The position numbers and the translations under genes are program-made. From positions 6,109,501 through 6,173,500 of the forward strand of contig NZ_CP021744.1 of the NCBI RefSeq assembly GCF_002192455.1: DNA of 64,000 nt. Reading direction: 5' to 3'. This DNA comes from Streptomyces albireticuli (GTDB lineage Bacteria > Actinomycetota > Actinomycetes > Streptomycetales > Streptomycetaceae). Of this stretch, positions 8,180 through 17,129 are shown piece by piece. How positions within the stretch are numbered: position 1 is the stretch's first letter; every line of letters starts with the position of its first letter. The notes under the pieces are model-generated. The model saw nothing but the letters and a program-made list of their open reading frames with translations. It ran no database searches and was not told the DNA's origin.

Positions 8180-9691
8180 ATGACCGTACGGCGAGTAATG
8201 GGCATTGAGACGGAGTACGGGATCTCCGTCCCCGGTCACCCGAACGCCAATGCCATGCTCACCTCGTCCCAGATCGTCAACGCCTACGCGGCGGCGATGC
8301 ACCGGGCGCGGCGAGCCCGCTGGGACTTCGAGGAGGAGAACCCGCTGCGGGACGCCCGCGGCTTCGACCTCGCCCGTGAGGCCGCCGACTCCAGCCAGCT
8401 CACGGACGAGGACATCGGCCTGGCCAATGTCATCCTCACCAACGGCGCGCGGCTGTACGTCGACCACGCGCACCCCGAGTACAGCTCCCCCGAGATCACC
8501 AACCCCCGCGACGCCGTCCTCTGGGACAAGGCGGGAGAGCGGATCATGGCGGAGGCCGCCGAGCGCGCCGCCCAGCTGCCCGGAGCCCAGCCGATCCACC
8601 TCTACAAGAACAACACCGACAACAAGGGCGCGTCCTACGGCACCCACGAGAACTACCTGATGAAGCGGGAGACCCCCTTCTCGGACATCGTGCGCCACCT
8701 GACGCCCTTCTTCGTCTGCCGGCAGGTGGTCACCGGCGCCGGCCGGGTGGGCATCGGCCAGGACGGCCACGAGCACGGCTTCCAGCTCAGCCAGCGCGCC
8801 GACTACTTCGAGGTCGAGGTCGGCCTGGAGACCACCCTCAAGCGGCCCATCATCAACACCCGGGACGAGCCCCACGCGGACGCCGAGAAGTACCGCCGGC
8901 TCCATGTGATCATCGGTGACGCCAACCTCTCGGAGATCTCCACCTACCTGAAGCTGGGCACCACGGCCCTGGTGCTCTCCATGATCGAGGACGGCTTCAT
9001 CGCCTCCGACCTCGCCGTGGAGCAGCCGGTCCGCACGCTCCACCAGGTCAGCCACGACCCCACGCTCAAGCGCCTCATCACGCTCCGCAGCGGCCGTACG
9101 CTCACGGCCGTGCAGCTCCAGATGGAGTACTTCGAGCTGGCCCGCAAGTACGTGGAGGACCGCTTCGGCGCCGACGCGGACGAGCAGACCAAGGACGTCC
9201 TGGCCCGCTGGGAGGACGTCCTGGGCCGGCTGGAGCACGACCCGATGAGCCTCGCGGGCGAGCTGGACTGGGTGGCCAAGCGCGAGCTCCTGGAGGGCTA
9301 CCGCCGCCGCGACGGCCTGGACTGGGACGCGGCCCGGCTGCACCTCGTCGACCTCCAGTACGCGGACGTGCGCCCGGACAAGGGCCTCTACAACCGCCTC
9401 GTGGCCCGCGGCAGGATGAAGCGGCTCCTGGAGGAGACCGAGGTGGAGCGGGCCCGCACGGCGCCGCCGGAGGACACCCGCGCCTACTTCCGCGGCCGCT
9501 GCCTGGAGCAGTACGCGGACGACGTGGCCGCGGCCTCCTGGGACTCCGTGATCTTCGACCTGCCGGGCCGTGACTCGCTGCAACGGGTGCCCACCCTGGA
9601 GCCACTGCGCGGCACGCGCAACCACGTCAAGGAGCTCCTCGACCGCTGTCGCACCGCCGAGGACCTGGTCCGGGTGCTGTCCGGAGGCTGA
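8180..9691 (+). CDS. dop: Depupylase/deamidase Dop
   Basis: A 503-residue carboxylate-amine-ligase-fold enzyme that cleaves the isopeptide bond between Pup and substrate lysines, and in species with Pup ending in Gln deamidates it. The nucleotide/Mg site GIETEYG (E10, E12) opens the chain; the catalytic Asp is D95 in LYVDHAHPEYSSPE. Residues about 40-80 form the Dop loop absent from the ligase PafA, which settles the assignment against its paralogue 5 kb downstream. ATG with AAGGAGG 7 nt before. Since Pup here already ends in Glu, the depupylase activity is the one expected to matter. Confidence 0.97.
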   Translation: MTVRRVMGIETEYGISVPGHPNANAMLTSSQIVNAYAAAMHRARRARWDFEEENPLRDARGFDLAREAADSSQLTDEDIGLANVILTNGARLYVDHAHPEYSSPEITNPRDAVLWDKAGERIMAEAAERAAQLPGAQPIHLYKNNTDNKGASYGTHENYLMKRETPFSDIVRHLTPFFVCRQVVTGAGRVGIGQDGHEHGFQLSQRADYFEVEVGLETTLKRPIINTRDEPHADAEKYRRLHVIIGDANLSEISTYLKLGTTALVLSMIEDGFIASDLAVEQPVRTLHQVSHDPTLKRLITLRSGRTLTAVQLQMEYFELARKYVEDRFGADADEQTKDVLARWEDVLGRLEHDPMSLAGELDWVAKRELLEGYRRRDGLDWDAARLHLVDLQYADVRPDKGLYNRLVARGRMKRLLEETEVERARTAPPEDTRAYFRGRCLEQYADDVAAASWDSVIFDLPGRDSLQRVPTLEPLRGTRNHVKELLDRCRTAEDLVRVLSGG

Positions 9692-9798
9692 GCGGAGGTC
9701 CCTTCCGGCCAGGGGCGCCGGTGGGGTCTGAGAGGGCTGCGTTCAGGGAATCATCACGGTGGTTCCGGGACGTTGTAGCAAGTACGGGGCCGATGTCG

Positions 9799-9867
9799 GA
9801 CCCTGCTTGTAGGGTCGGATCTTGTACGGCCGAGTACGTCGAAGTACCTCTGATCTTGTACGTCGAA
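9799..9867 (+). promoter_or_regulatory. Repeat cluster upstream of pup
   Basis: A small inverted repeat (GACCCT 9799-9804 with AGGGTC 9811-9816) is followed by two direct copies of GATCTTGTACG (9818-9828, 9852-9862, 34 bp apart) and two copies of GTACGTCGAA (9834-9843, 9858-9867, 24 bp apart). The last copy ends 18 bp before the pup start codon, leaving room only for GGTGAGGG. This may be operator or promoter duplication; function not shown. Confidence 0.4.
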
Positions 9868-9885
9868 CCGAGCGGGGTGAGGGAT

Positions 9886-10104
9886 ATGGCGACCAAGGAC
9901 ACCGGCGGCGGGCAGCAGAAGGCCACGCGATCCACGGAGGACGTGGAGGAGCAGGCGCAGGACGCGCAGGTCTCGGAAGATCTCAAGGAACGGCAGGAGA
10001 AGCTCTCCGACGACGTCGACTCCGTGCTGGACGAGATCGACGACGTCCTTGAGGAGAATGCGGAGGATTTCGTCCGGAGCTTCGTGCAAAAGGGCGGCGA
10101 GTAG
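9886..10104 (+). CDS. pup: Prokaryotic ubiquitin-like protein Pup
   Basis: A 72-residue, very acidic, largely disordered tag. Features in order: flexible N-terminus that ARC pulls on, helical region about 20-55 that binds the ARC coiled coil (EKLSDDVDSVLDEIDDVL), and the end FVQKGGE. The last residue is Glu, the form PafA joins to lysine side chains; mycobacterial Pup is made with Gln there and must be deamidated. ATG 9886 preceded by GGTGAGGG; the frame is open 165 nt further up but that is the repeat region. Sits between dop and prcB as in other actinobacteria. Confidence 0.97.
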   Translation: MATKDTGGGQQKATRSTEDVEEQAQDAQVSEDLKERQEKLSDDVDSVLDEIDDVLEENAEDFVRSFVQKGGE

Positions 10105-10125
10105 CCCTCCGCCGGCGCCGCGGGT

Positions 10126-10149
10126 GCGGCCCGGTCCGGACCGGGCCGC
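10126..10149 (+). terminator. Hairpin after pup
   Basis: A 10-bp perfect GC stem with CCGG loop, 22 bp after the pup stop. No T tract. Could terminate or attenuate pup transcription before prcB. Confidence 0.45.
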
Positions 10150-10338
10150 GCGGCCCGGTGGGGCGCGCGGGCGGGGCGCGCGTGATCCGTCCCGCTGCTC
10201 CTTCCGGGGATATCTATCACGATCATGGGACGGGTAAGGTCCCTCGCGTACGGTGCCTCGGCCGCGACGCGGCGCCGGGGCAGTTCATGGATCGGGCGGA
10301 CGCGAAGGGCGGGCCGCCGCATATCTGGAAGGAAACGT

Positions 10339-11184
10339 GTGGAAGCCAACACTCGTAGCACCGGGCGTCTACCAGCTGCCTTCCTGACACCCGGCTCCTC
10401 GTCGTTCATGGATTTCCTCGGCTCCCACGCGCCGGAGCTGCTGCCGGGCAACCGGGCGCTGCCACCGGTGCAGGGCGCCGTCGAGATCCCGCACGGTACG
10501 ACGATCGTCGCGGCGTCGTTCCCCGGCGGTGTGGTGCTCGCCGGTGACCGGCGGGCGACGATGGGCAATGTCATCGCGCAGCGCGACATCGAGAAGGTCT
10601 TCCCGGCCGACGAGTACTCCGCGGTCGGCATCGCCGGCACCGCCGGGCTGGCCGTCGAGATGGTCAAGCTCTTCCAGCTGGAGCTGGAGCACTTCGAGAA
10701 GGTCGAAGGGGTGCAGCTCTCCCTGGAGGGCAAGGCGAACCGGCTGTCCACGATGATCCGCAGCAACCTCGGCATGGCCATGCAGGGCCTCGCCGTGGTG
10801 CCGCTCTTCGCGGGCTGGGACGTCGACCGGCAAAAGGGCCGCATCTTCTCCTACGACGTGACCGGCGGGCGCTCGGAGGAGCACGGCTTCGCGGCCACCG
10901 GCTCCGGGTCGGTCTTCGCCCGGGGCTCGCTCAAGAAGCTCTTCCGCCCGGACCTGACGGAGAGTCAGACCACCACGCTCGTCGTCCAGGCGCTGTACGA
11001 CGCCGCCGACGACGACTCCGCGACCGGCGGACCGGACCTCGCCCGCAGGATCTATCCGATCGTCACCGTCATCACCGACGAGGGCTTCCGGAAGCTGACC
11101 GAGGCCGAGTGCTCGGAGGTCGTCCGCGCGATCCACGACCGCCGGCTGGAGGAGCCGGACGGTCCCCGAGCCGCGCTCCTCTGA
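10339..11184 (+). CDS. prcB: 20S proteasome beta subunit
   Basis: A 281-residue precursor of the catalytic subunit. An N-terminal propeptide of 53 residues ends at Gly53; self-cleavage exposes Thr54 in IPHG-TTIVAASF as the nucleophile. The catalytic Asp/Lys pair of the Ntn-hydrolase fold appears in LAGDRRATMGN and in the segment before VFPADEYSAVG. GTG 10339 chosen with GGAAGGA upstream; an earlier in-frame ATG at 10225 lies in the promoter region without a ribosome site. prcA follows after 36 bp, so the two form one transcription unit. Confidence 0.96.
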   Translation: MEANTRSTGRLPAAFLTPGSSSFMDFLGSHAPELLPGNRALPPVQGAVEIPHGTTIVAASFPGGVVLAGDRRATMGNVIAQRDIEKVFPADEYSAVGIAGTAGLAVEMVKLFQLELEHFEKVEGVQLSLEGKANRLSTMIRSNLGMAMQGLAVVPLFAGWDVDRQKGRIFSYDVTGGRSEEHGFAATGSGSVFARGSLKKLFRPDLTESQTTTLVVQALYDAADDDSATGGPDLARRIYPIVTVITDEGFRKLTEAECSEVVRAIHDRRLEEPDGPRAALL

Positions 11185-11220
11185 ATGCACCCGCCACTGA
11201 CAGAAAGGGACGGATAGCCG

Positions 11221-11976
11221 GTGTCGACGCCGTTCTACGTCTCCCCCCAGCAGGCCATGGCCGACCGCGCCGAATACGCCCGCAAGGGCATCGCGCGCGG
11301 CCGGAGCGTCGTCGTGCTCCAGTACACCGACGGCGTTGTCTTCGTCGCCGAGAACCCGTCCCGCGCGCTCCACAAGGTCAGCGAGATCTACGACCGGATC
11401 GCCTTCGCCGCGGTCGGGAAGTACAACGAATTCGAGAACCTCCGCATCGGCGGCGTCCGCTACGCCGACCTGCGGGGCTACACCTACGACCGGGACGACG
11501 TCACGGCCCGCGGCCTGGCCAACGTCTACGCCCAGACGCTGGGCAACATCTTCTCCAGCGCCGGTGAGAAGCCGTACGAGGTCGAGCTGATCGTCGCCGA
11601 GGTCGGGGCCGGCCCGGAGAACGACCAGATCTACCGCCTGCCGCACGACGGCTCCATCGTCGACGAGCACGGCTCCGTCGCGGTCGGTGGCAACGCCGAC
11701 CAGATCAGCAGCTATCTGGACCAGCGCCACCGGGACGGGATGACCCTCTCCGAGGCGCTCAAGCTCGCCGTCGAGTCCCTCACCCGGGACAACAACGGCG
11801 GGGAGCGCACGCTCACGGCGGAGCAGCTGGAGGTCGCGGTCCTGGACCGTACGCGGCCGCAGCAGCGGAAGTTCAAGCGGCTGCTCGGGCGGCAGCTGTC
11901 GCGTCTGCTGGAAGGCGCCAGCGGCGCCTCCGCGGCGGACGAGCCGGACGAGGAGCAGGAGAGCTCGGAGGACTGA
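11221..11976 (+). CDS. prcA: 20S proteasome alpha subunit
   Basis: A 251-residue non-catalytic subunit that forms the outer rings and gated pore. The N-terminal gating segment MSTPFYVSPQQAMADRAEYA is the typical alpha signature; the Ntn fold follows to about 215 and the C-terminus is an acidic, disordered tail (EPDEEQESSED). GTG start, co-transcribed with prcB; the intergenic segment has AGAAAGGGAC as ribosome site. The gene is followed by a hairpin and by a divergent regulator/transporter pair that separates it from pafA. Confidence 0.96.
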   Translation: MSTPFYVSPQQAMADRAEYARKGIARGRSVVVLQYTDGVVFVAENPSRALHKVSEIYDRIAFAAVGKYNEFENLRIGGVRYADLRGYTYDRDDVTARGLANVYAQTLGNIFSSAGEKPYEVELIVAEVGAGPENDQIYRLPHDGSIVDEHGSVAVGGNADQISSYLDQRHRDGMTLSEALKLAVESLTRDNNGGERTLTAEQLEVAVLDRTRPQQRKFKRLLGRQLSRLLEGASGASAADEPDEEQESSED

Positions 11977-11988
11977 GTCCTCACCCGC

Positions 11989-12021
11989 GCCGGACGGGCT
12001 GGGGACTCCGGCCCGTCCGGC
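11989..12021 (+). terminator. Terminator between prcA and the LacI gene
   Basis: An 11-bp perfect stem (11989-11999 with 12011-12021) with an 11-nt loop and 5 more outer pairs (CCTCA with TGAGG). It lies where prcA (+) and the LacI gene (-) converge, so it may work in both directions. Confidence 0.65.
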
Positions 12022-12060
12022 TCCTGAGGGCACCGCGCGGCGCGCGGAAAGAGGGCGGTG

Positions 12061-13200
12061 TCAGCCCCCGGCCGCCGTCGTCGTGCCCCGGACGACGAGT
12101 TCCACGGGGAGCAGGCGCGGCGCGACCGGCCCCCCGTCCAGCACCCCCATCAGCGCCCGCATGCCCGCCTCGCCCACCTCCTCGGCCGGCAGCCGGACGG
12201 TCGTGAGCTCCGGTTCGACCGCCGTGGCCAGGGACAGGTCGTCGAAGCCGGTCACCGAGAGGTCCTCGGGCACCCTGAGGCCGAGCCGCCGGGCGGCCTT
12301 GCAGGTACCCGCGGCGAGGACGTCGTCGTCGCAGACCAGCGCGGTCGGCCGGGGCCCCGGCCGGGTGAGGGCGTGTTCGGCGGCGCGGAGGCCGTCGGCG
12401 ACGGTCAGCGGGGCCCGCACCACGCTCAGCTCCGTGCCGGGCGTTCCCCGCAGCGCCTCGGCGAGGGCCGCGGCCCGTACCCGGAAGGTCCAGGAGTCGA
12501 TGTCCGCCGCGAGGTGGACGAAGCGGCGGTGGCCCAGGGCGAGCAGGTGCCCGGCGGCCTGCCGCATACCGTCGGCGAGGTCGAGGTTGACGGTCGTGGC
12601 GGCCTCCGCGCGCTCCGGGTCGCTGTCGAGCATGACCAGCGGCAGCCCGCCCTCGCGCAGCGCGCCCAGCGCCTCCGCCGCCATGGAGGAGGCGATCACG
12701 CCGTCCAGCGTGGCGCGGGCGGAGGCGAAGGGGTCGCGGGCGGGGCCGACGCCCTCGGGCGAGGGGTAGAGGACCACCCCGATGCCGTGTTCGGCGGCCA
12801 CCCGGGCGGCCCCGGTGTAGACACGGGCGAAGAATTCGTTGGTGAGCGCCGGTACGACCAGCAGCGCGGTGCGGGTGCGGCCGAGCCGGAGGTTCCGGGC
12901 CGCGAGGTTGGGGCGGTAGCCCAGGCTGCGCGCGGCGGAGCGCACGGATTCGGCGGTGCGCTCGGAGACACGGCCGCGCCACTTCTCACCCATCACGAGG
13001 GAGACCGTGGCCTGTGAGACGCCCGCGACGCGGGCGACGTCCCGGCTGGTGGCGCGGGCCCCGGTGCGGGGGCCGCGGATGCTGGGCCAGCGGTTCCCGG
13101 GAGCGGCGCCGGGCCCCCCGCCCGAGCCCGTCGCGGCGGCCGCGGCCGCCTCCCCCTGGTCCTCTTCGTTGCCGTCCGTGCTGGTCACTGGCCTGGTCAC
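12061..13200 (-). CDS. LacI-family transcriptional regulator
   Basis: A 379-residue repressor. After a disordered N-terminus (about 1-48) comes the LacI helix-turn-helix (TSRDVARVAGVSQATVSLVM, about 51-70) and a hinge helix, then the periplasmic-binding-protein-like sensor domain to the end. GTG 13200 has GGGGAGA upstream. It diverges from an MFS transporter, and a perfect 10+10-bp palindrome lies between the two genes, so it most likely controls itself and the transporter. Sugars are the usual ligands of the family; the ligand here is unknown. Confidence 0.93.
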   Translation of the reverse strand: MTRPVTSTDGNEEDQGEAAAAAATGSGGGPGAAPGNRWPSIRGPRTGARATSRDVARVAGVSQATVSLVMGEKWRGRVSERTAESVRSAARSLGYRPNLAARNLRLGRTRTALLVVPALTNEFFARVYTGAARVAAEHGIGVVLYPSPEGVGPARDPFASARATLDGVIASSMAAEALGALREGGLPLVMLDSDPERAEAATTVNLDLADGMRQAAGHLLALGHRRFVHLAADIDSWTFRVRAAALAEALRGTPGTELSVVRAPLTVADGLRAAEHALTRPGPRPTALVCDDDVLAAGTCKAARRLGLRVPEDLSVTGFDDLSLATAVEPELTTVRLPAEEVGEAGMRALMGVLDGGPVAPRLLPVELVVRGTTTAAGG

Positions 13201-13257
13201 TGGCTGTCTCCCCGATCGCCGCGCCCACAGGGTTGGACCCGTGGGCTGCGGCCATGG

Positions 13258-13284
13258 TACGTATAACGTCGCTAGTTATACGTA
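13258..13284. promoter_or_regulatory. Putative LacI operator palindrome
   Basis: TACGTATAAC (13258-13267) and GTTATACGTA (13275-13284) are perfect inverted repeats around a 7-nt spacer. The site is AT-rich in a GC-rich genome, lies midway between the LacI and MFS starts (58 and 51 bp away) and is the obvious candidate operator; it probably overlaps both promoters. Confidence 0.75.
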
Positions 13285-13334
13285 AAACCGGAATGGCTCG
13301 GTCGAAAACGACCCGGTCGAACGAGAGGCGGACC

Positions 13335-14603
13335 ATGGCGTCGGCGGGTGGCGGTTATGTCGAGATGCTCAGAACGAAGCATGCGGCACGGTTGCTGACC
13401 GGCACCCTCGTGGGCCGCCTGCCCAACGCGACCGCCGCGCTGGCGATCGTGCTCTTCGTCCGCGCCGAGGGCGGCAGCTACACCCTCGCCGGAGCGCTCT
13501 CCGCCGTCTACGGCGTGGCCAACGCCTTCGGTCAGCCGCTGCTCGGGCGGGCCGTCGACGTCCACGGCCAGCCGCGCGTCATCCTGCCCTCGGCCGTCCT
13601 GGCCGCGCTCGGCATGACGCTCTTCACCGTGGTCGGCCTGGACCCGCTGCTGCTGTCCTACGCCGCCATGGTGGTGGCCGGCTTCTTCACGCCGCCGCTG
13701 GAGGGCGGGCTGCGCGCCCTGTGGCCCTCCGTCCTCAAGAGCGAGGACGACATCCACGCCGCGTACTCCCTCGACGCGATAGCCCAGGAACTGATCTACG
13801 TGGTCGGTCCGCTGATCGTCATGCGGATCGTGGCCTTCTGGTCCGAGGCCGGCGCGCTGTTCGTCCTCAACATCCTCGGACTCCTCGGCGCCCTCGCGGT
13901 CGTCACCTCGCCGCCCTCGCGGAAGTGGCGCAGCGAGGCCCGTGAGGCGCACTGGCTGGGCGCGCTGCGCTCCCGCGGGCTGCTGGTGCTCCTCGGCGCG
14001 TTCTTCTTCATCGGCTCGGCCCTGGGCTCGATAGCCGTGGCCGCGGTGGCCTACGGCGACGACCACGGTGGGGGCGGCGTCGCCAGCTACCTCCTGTCGG
14101 CCCTCGGCGTCGGCGCCCTCATCGGCGGTTCGATCTACGGCGCCCGGCAGTGGCCCGGCACGCCGGAGCAGCGGCTGCGGGTGCTCGTCGCGGGCCTGGC
14201 CGTGGGCTATGTGCCGCTGCTGCTGGTCCCGGGCGTCGTCAGCATGACGATCCTGGCCGGTGTGGCCGGTGTCTTCCTCGCGCCCTCGCTGGCCTGCGCG
14301 TTCGTCGTCGTGGACCGGCACGCCCCGCGCGGCACCGTCACGGAGGCGTTCTCCTGGCTGGTGACGTCCTTCGGCGTGGGCGCCGCCATCGGCACCGCCT
14401 TCGTCGGCCCCGCGGTCGAGTACGGCGGCGCGACGGCGGGTTTCGTGGTCGCCGTCGGCAGCGGAGCCACCGCCCTGCTCGTCCTTCTGGTGGCGCGCCG
14501 CTCCCTGCGCGCTCCCGAATCCTCGGGGACGGTCGTGGCGCGGTCGGAAAATGATCGAAACGGTGCCGTCGAACCCGGTTTCAGCGCAGGGGTTCAGGCG
14601 TAA
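13335..14603 (+). CDS. MFS transporter
   Basis: A 422-residue integral membrane protein with about 12 hydrophobic helices in two halves separated by a basic loop (SPPSRKWRSEAREAH, about 195-210). The first loop motif GQPLLGRAVDVHG matches the MFS motif A region. ATG 13335 follows GAGAGGCGG; the frame is open further upstream across the operator, which rules that out as coding. It is divergent from a LacI regulator and its stop codon overlaps the -10 hexamer of pafA, so pafA may be read through from it. Substrate unknown; closest family look is drug/sugar efflux of the YceL/SET sort. Confidence 0.9.
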   Translation: MASAGGGYVEMLRTKHAARLLTGTLVGRLPNATAALAIVLFVRAEGGSYTLAGALSAVYGVANAFGQPLLGRAVDVHGQPRVILPSAVLAALGMTLFTVVGLDPLLLSYAAMVVAGFFTPPLEGGLRALWPSVLKSEDDIHAAYSLDAIAQELIYVVGPLIVMRIVAFWSEAGALFVLNILGLLGALAVVTSPPSRKWRSEAREAHWLGALRSRGLLVLLGAFFFIGSALGSIAVAAVAYGDDHGGGGVASYLLSALGVGALIGGSIYGARQWPGTPEQRLRVLVAGLAVGYVPLLLVPGVVSMTILAGVAGVFLAPSLACAFVVVDRHAPRGTVTEAFSWLVTSFGVGAAIGTAFVGPAVEYGGATAGFVVAVGSGATALLVLLVARRSLRAPESSGTVVARSENDRNGAVEPGFSAGVQA

Positions 14604-14606
14604 TGT
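14601..14606 (+). promoter_or_regulatory. -10 hexamer TAATGT of pafA (leaderless)
   Basis: TAATGT starts with the stop codon of the MFS gene and ends exactly 6 nt before the pafA ATG. No Shine-Dalgarno is present. Confidence 0.5.
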
Positions 14607-14612
14607 TCAGGC

Positions 14613-15973
14613 ATGGACCGCCGCATTTTCGGGCTGGAGAACGAGTACGGCGTCACGTGCACCTTCAGGGGACAGCGCCGGCTGTCACCTGACGAAGTGG
14701 CGCGCTACCTCTTCCGCCGTGTCGTTTCCTGGGGCGCAGCAGCAACGTCTTCCTGCGCAATGGTGCCCGGCTCTACCTCGATGTGGGTTCGCACCCGGAA
14801 TACGCAACTCCCGAGTGCGACAGCGTGATCGAGCTGGTCACCCATGACAAGGCGGGCGAGCGCATTCTCGAAGGCCTGCTCGTCGACGCCGAACGGCGCC
14901 TGCACGAGGAGGGGATCGCGGGCGACGTCTATCTCTTCAAGAACAACACCGACTCCGCGGGGAACTCCTACGGCTGCCACGAGAACTACCTCGTGGCCCG
15001 GCACGGGGAGTTCTCCCGGCTCGCGGACATCCTCATCCCCTTCCTGGTGACGCGGCAGCTGCTGTGCGGCGCCGGGAAGGTCCTCCAGACCCCGCGTGGG
15101 GCGGTCTACTGCGTCAGCCAGCGCGCGGAGCACATCTGGGAGGGCGTCAGCTCGGCCACGACCCGCTCGCGCCCGATCATCAACACCCGGGACGAGCCGC
15201 ACGCCGACGCCGAGCGCTACCGCCGGCTGCACGTGATCGTCGGCGACTCGAACATGTCCGAGACCACGATGCTGCTCAAGGTCGGCGCCACCGATCTGGT
15301 GCTGCGCATGATCGAGGCGGGCACGGTGATGCGGGACCTGACCCTGGAGAACCCGATCCGGGCCATCCGTGAGGTCAGCCACGACATCACGGGAAGACGA
15401 AAGGTGCGCCTCGCCAGCGGCCGGGAGGCCTCGGCGCTGGAGATCCAGCAGGAGTACTACGAGAAGGCCGTGGACTTCTGCGAGCGGCGCGGCATCCGCA
15501 CGGGCACGGTGGAGCGGGTCCTGGAGCTGTGGGGCCGCACCCTGGAGGCGGTGCGCGACGAGGACCTGGACCGGATCTCCACGGAGATCGACTGGGTGAT
15601 GAAGTACCAGCTCATCGAGCAGTACCGGGCGAAGAACAACATCAGCATGTCCCATCCGAGGGTCGCCCAGATAGACCTGGCGTACCACGACATCCACCGC
15701 CGGCGGGGGCTGTACTACCTGCTGGAGAAGCGCGGCAGGGCGGCCCGGGTGTGCAACGACCTCAAGATCTTCGAGGGCAAGTCGGTGCCTCCGCAGACCA
15801 CCCGGGCGCGGCTGCGCGGCGACTTCATCCGCCGGGCGCAGGAGCAGCGCCGTGACTTCACGGTCGACTGGGTGCATCTGAAGCTGAACGACCAGGCGCA
15901 GCGGACGGTGTTGTGCAAGGACCCCTTCCGGTCGGTGGACGACCGGGTGGAAAAGCTGATCGCCGGGATGTAG
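14613..15973 (+). pseudogene. pafA: Pup-protein ligase PafA, interrupted by a -1 frameshift
   Basis: PafA joins the C-terminal Glu of Pup to substrate lysines using ATP. The first 41 codons (14613-14734) encode the right N-terminus with the metal/ATP motif GLENEYGV; the rest (14735-15973) continues in another frame with FLRNGARLYLD (catalytic Asp, residue 57 after correction) and ATPECDSVIEL through the conserved C-terminus. The break falls at the run GGGG (14731-14734), where a fifth G would restore a 453-residue protein, the usual Streptomyces length. As written, the first frame stops at 14828 and a GTG at 14783 could only start a protein lacking the active site. A missing base in the read is more likely than a true mutation. 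Confidence 0.9.
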
Positions 15974-16106
15974 TCCGGGCGGTGTGCCGCCCGTACGGGC
16001 GGACGGCGGTGGGGCCGGTGTGCAGGGGCTCCACCGCCGTTGCGTGCCATGGTTAGAGTGGGCCCGTCCGAATGTGTCCGACCGCTGCCCGTCTTGAGGG
16101 ATTTCT

Positions 16107-17006
16107 GTGCGCCGAATCGCAGCCCTGTTGATCGCCCCCTTGCTGCTCGTCACCGCTACGGCGTGCGGCAGCGACGACTCCGGCAAGGCCGGTGAGCCTC
16201 CCGCGGTCAGCGGGGAGGCCGACAAGAAGCCCAAGATCGACAAGGGTAAGGGCGACCCGCCCAAGGACCTGAAGATCAAGGTGCTCAAGGAGGGCGACGG
16301 CGCGAAGCTCCAGAAGGGCGACGCGCTGACGGCGAACTACCTGGGTCAGCTCTGGGACGGAAAGGTCTTCGACAACAGCTGGGACCGCGGCCAGCCGGCC
16401 ACCTTCGAGATCGGCACCGGCAAGGTCGTCAAGGGCTGGGACGAGGGCCTGGTGGGCCAGAAGCTCGGCAGCCGCGTCGAATTGGTCATCCCGCCGGACA
16501 AGGGCTACGGCGAGCAGGGCCAGGGCGAGCAGATCCCGCCCAAGTCCACGCTGGTCTTCGTCGTCGACCTGAAGAGCGTCACGCCGAACAAGCCGACCGG
16601 CAAGGTCGTCGAGCAGAAGAACGAGGACCTGCCGAAGGTGGGCACCAACACCGACGGCAAGGCCCCGTCGGTGACGATCCCCAAGGACAAGGACGCGCCG
16701 TCCAAGACGCAGTCCGAGACGATCATCGAGGGCACCGGCAAGCCCGTCGGCAAGGACGCCACGATCCAGACGCACTTCGAGGCCGTGCTCTGGAAGGACA
16801 GCAAGCCGCTGGACAACACCTGGCAGCAGAGCGGTATGCAGTCGGTGGCGCTGAAGAGCCTGCCGGGCTGGCAGGAGGGCCTGGCCGGCAAGAAGGTCGG
16901 CAGCCGGGTGCTGCTGGTCGTGCCGAAGAGCGCGCTGACCGAGGCGCAGCAGAAGCAGTTCGACTCGGCCGTGGTCTTCGTCGTCGACATCCTGGGCGTC
17001 AACTGA
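16107..17006 (+). CDS. FKBP-type peptidyl-prolyl isomerase lipoprotein, two FKBP domains
   Basis: A 299-residue exported lipoprotein: signal peptide with lipobox ATAC (Cys20), a Lys/Asp-rich linker, a full FKBP domain (about 55-155; motifs GQLWDGKVFDNSW, GTGKVVKGWDEGL, IPPDKGYG) and a second, degenerate FKBP-like domain (about 190-299; LWKDSKPLDNTW, LPGWQEGLAGKKVG). The second domain lacks several active-site aromatics. Probably a cell-surface folding helper. GTG start near GAGGG. It follows pafA by 133 bp and is followed by a cytoplasmic single-domain FKBP, so this is an FKBP pair. Confidence 0.92.
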   Translation: MRRIAALLIAPLLLVTATACGSDDSGKAGEPPAVSGEADKKPKIDKGKGDPPKDLKIKVLKEGDGAKLQKGDALTANYLGQLWDGKVFDNSWDRGQPATFEIGTGKVVKGWDEGLVGQKLGSRVELVIPPDKGYGEQGQGEQIPPKSTLVFVVDLKSVTPNKPTGKVVEQKNEDLPKVGTNTDGKAPSVTIPKDKDAPSKTQSETIIEGTGKPVGKDATIQTHFEAVLWKDSKPLDNTWQQSGMQSVALKSLPGWQEGLAGKKVGSRVLLVVPKSALTEAQQKQFDSAVVFVVDILGVN

Positions 17007-17129
17007 TCCGGGCCCGTTCCGTTCCCGGCCGGGAACAGATCGGGAACGGACGGCGTCGGCCGTTCGCACGGCCGGACATCTGCCAGACTTGCACGGTTGT
17101 CTACAAGATTCGTTCGTAGGAGCACTTTC

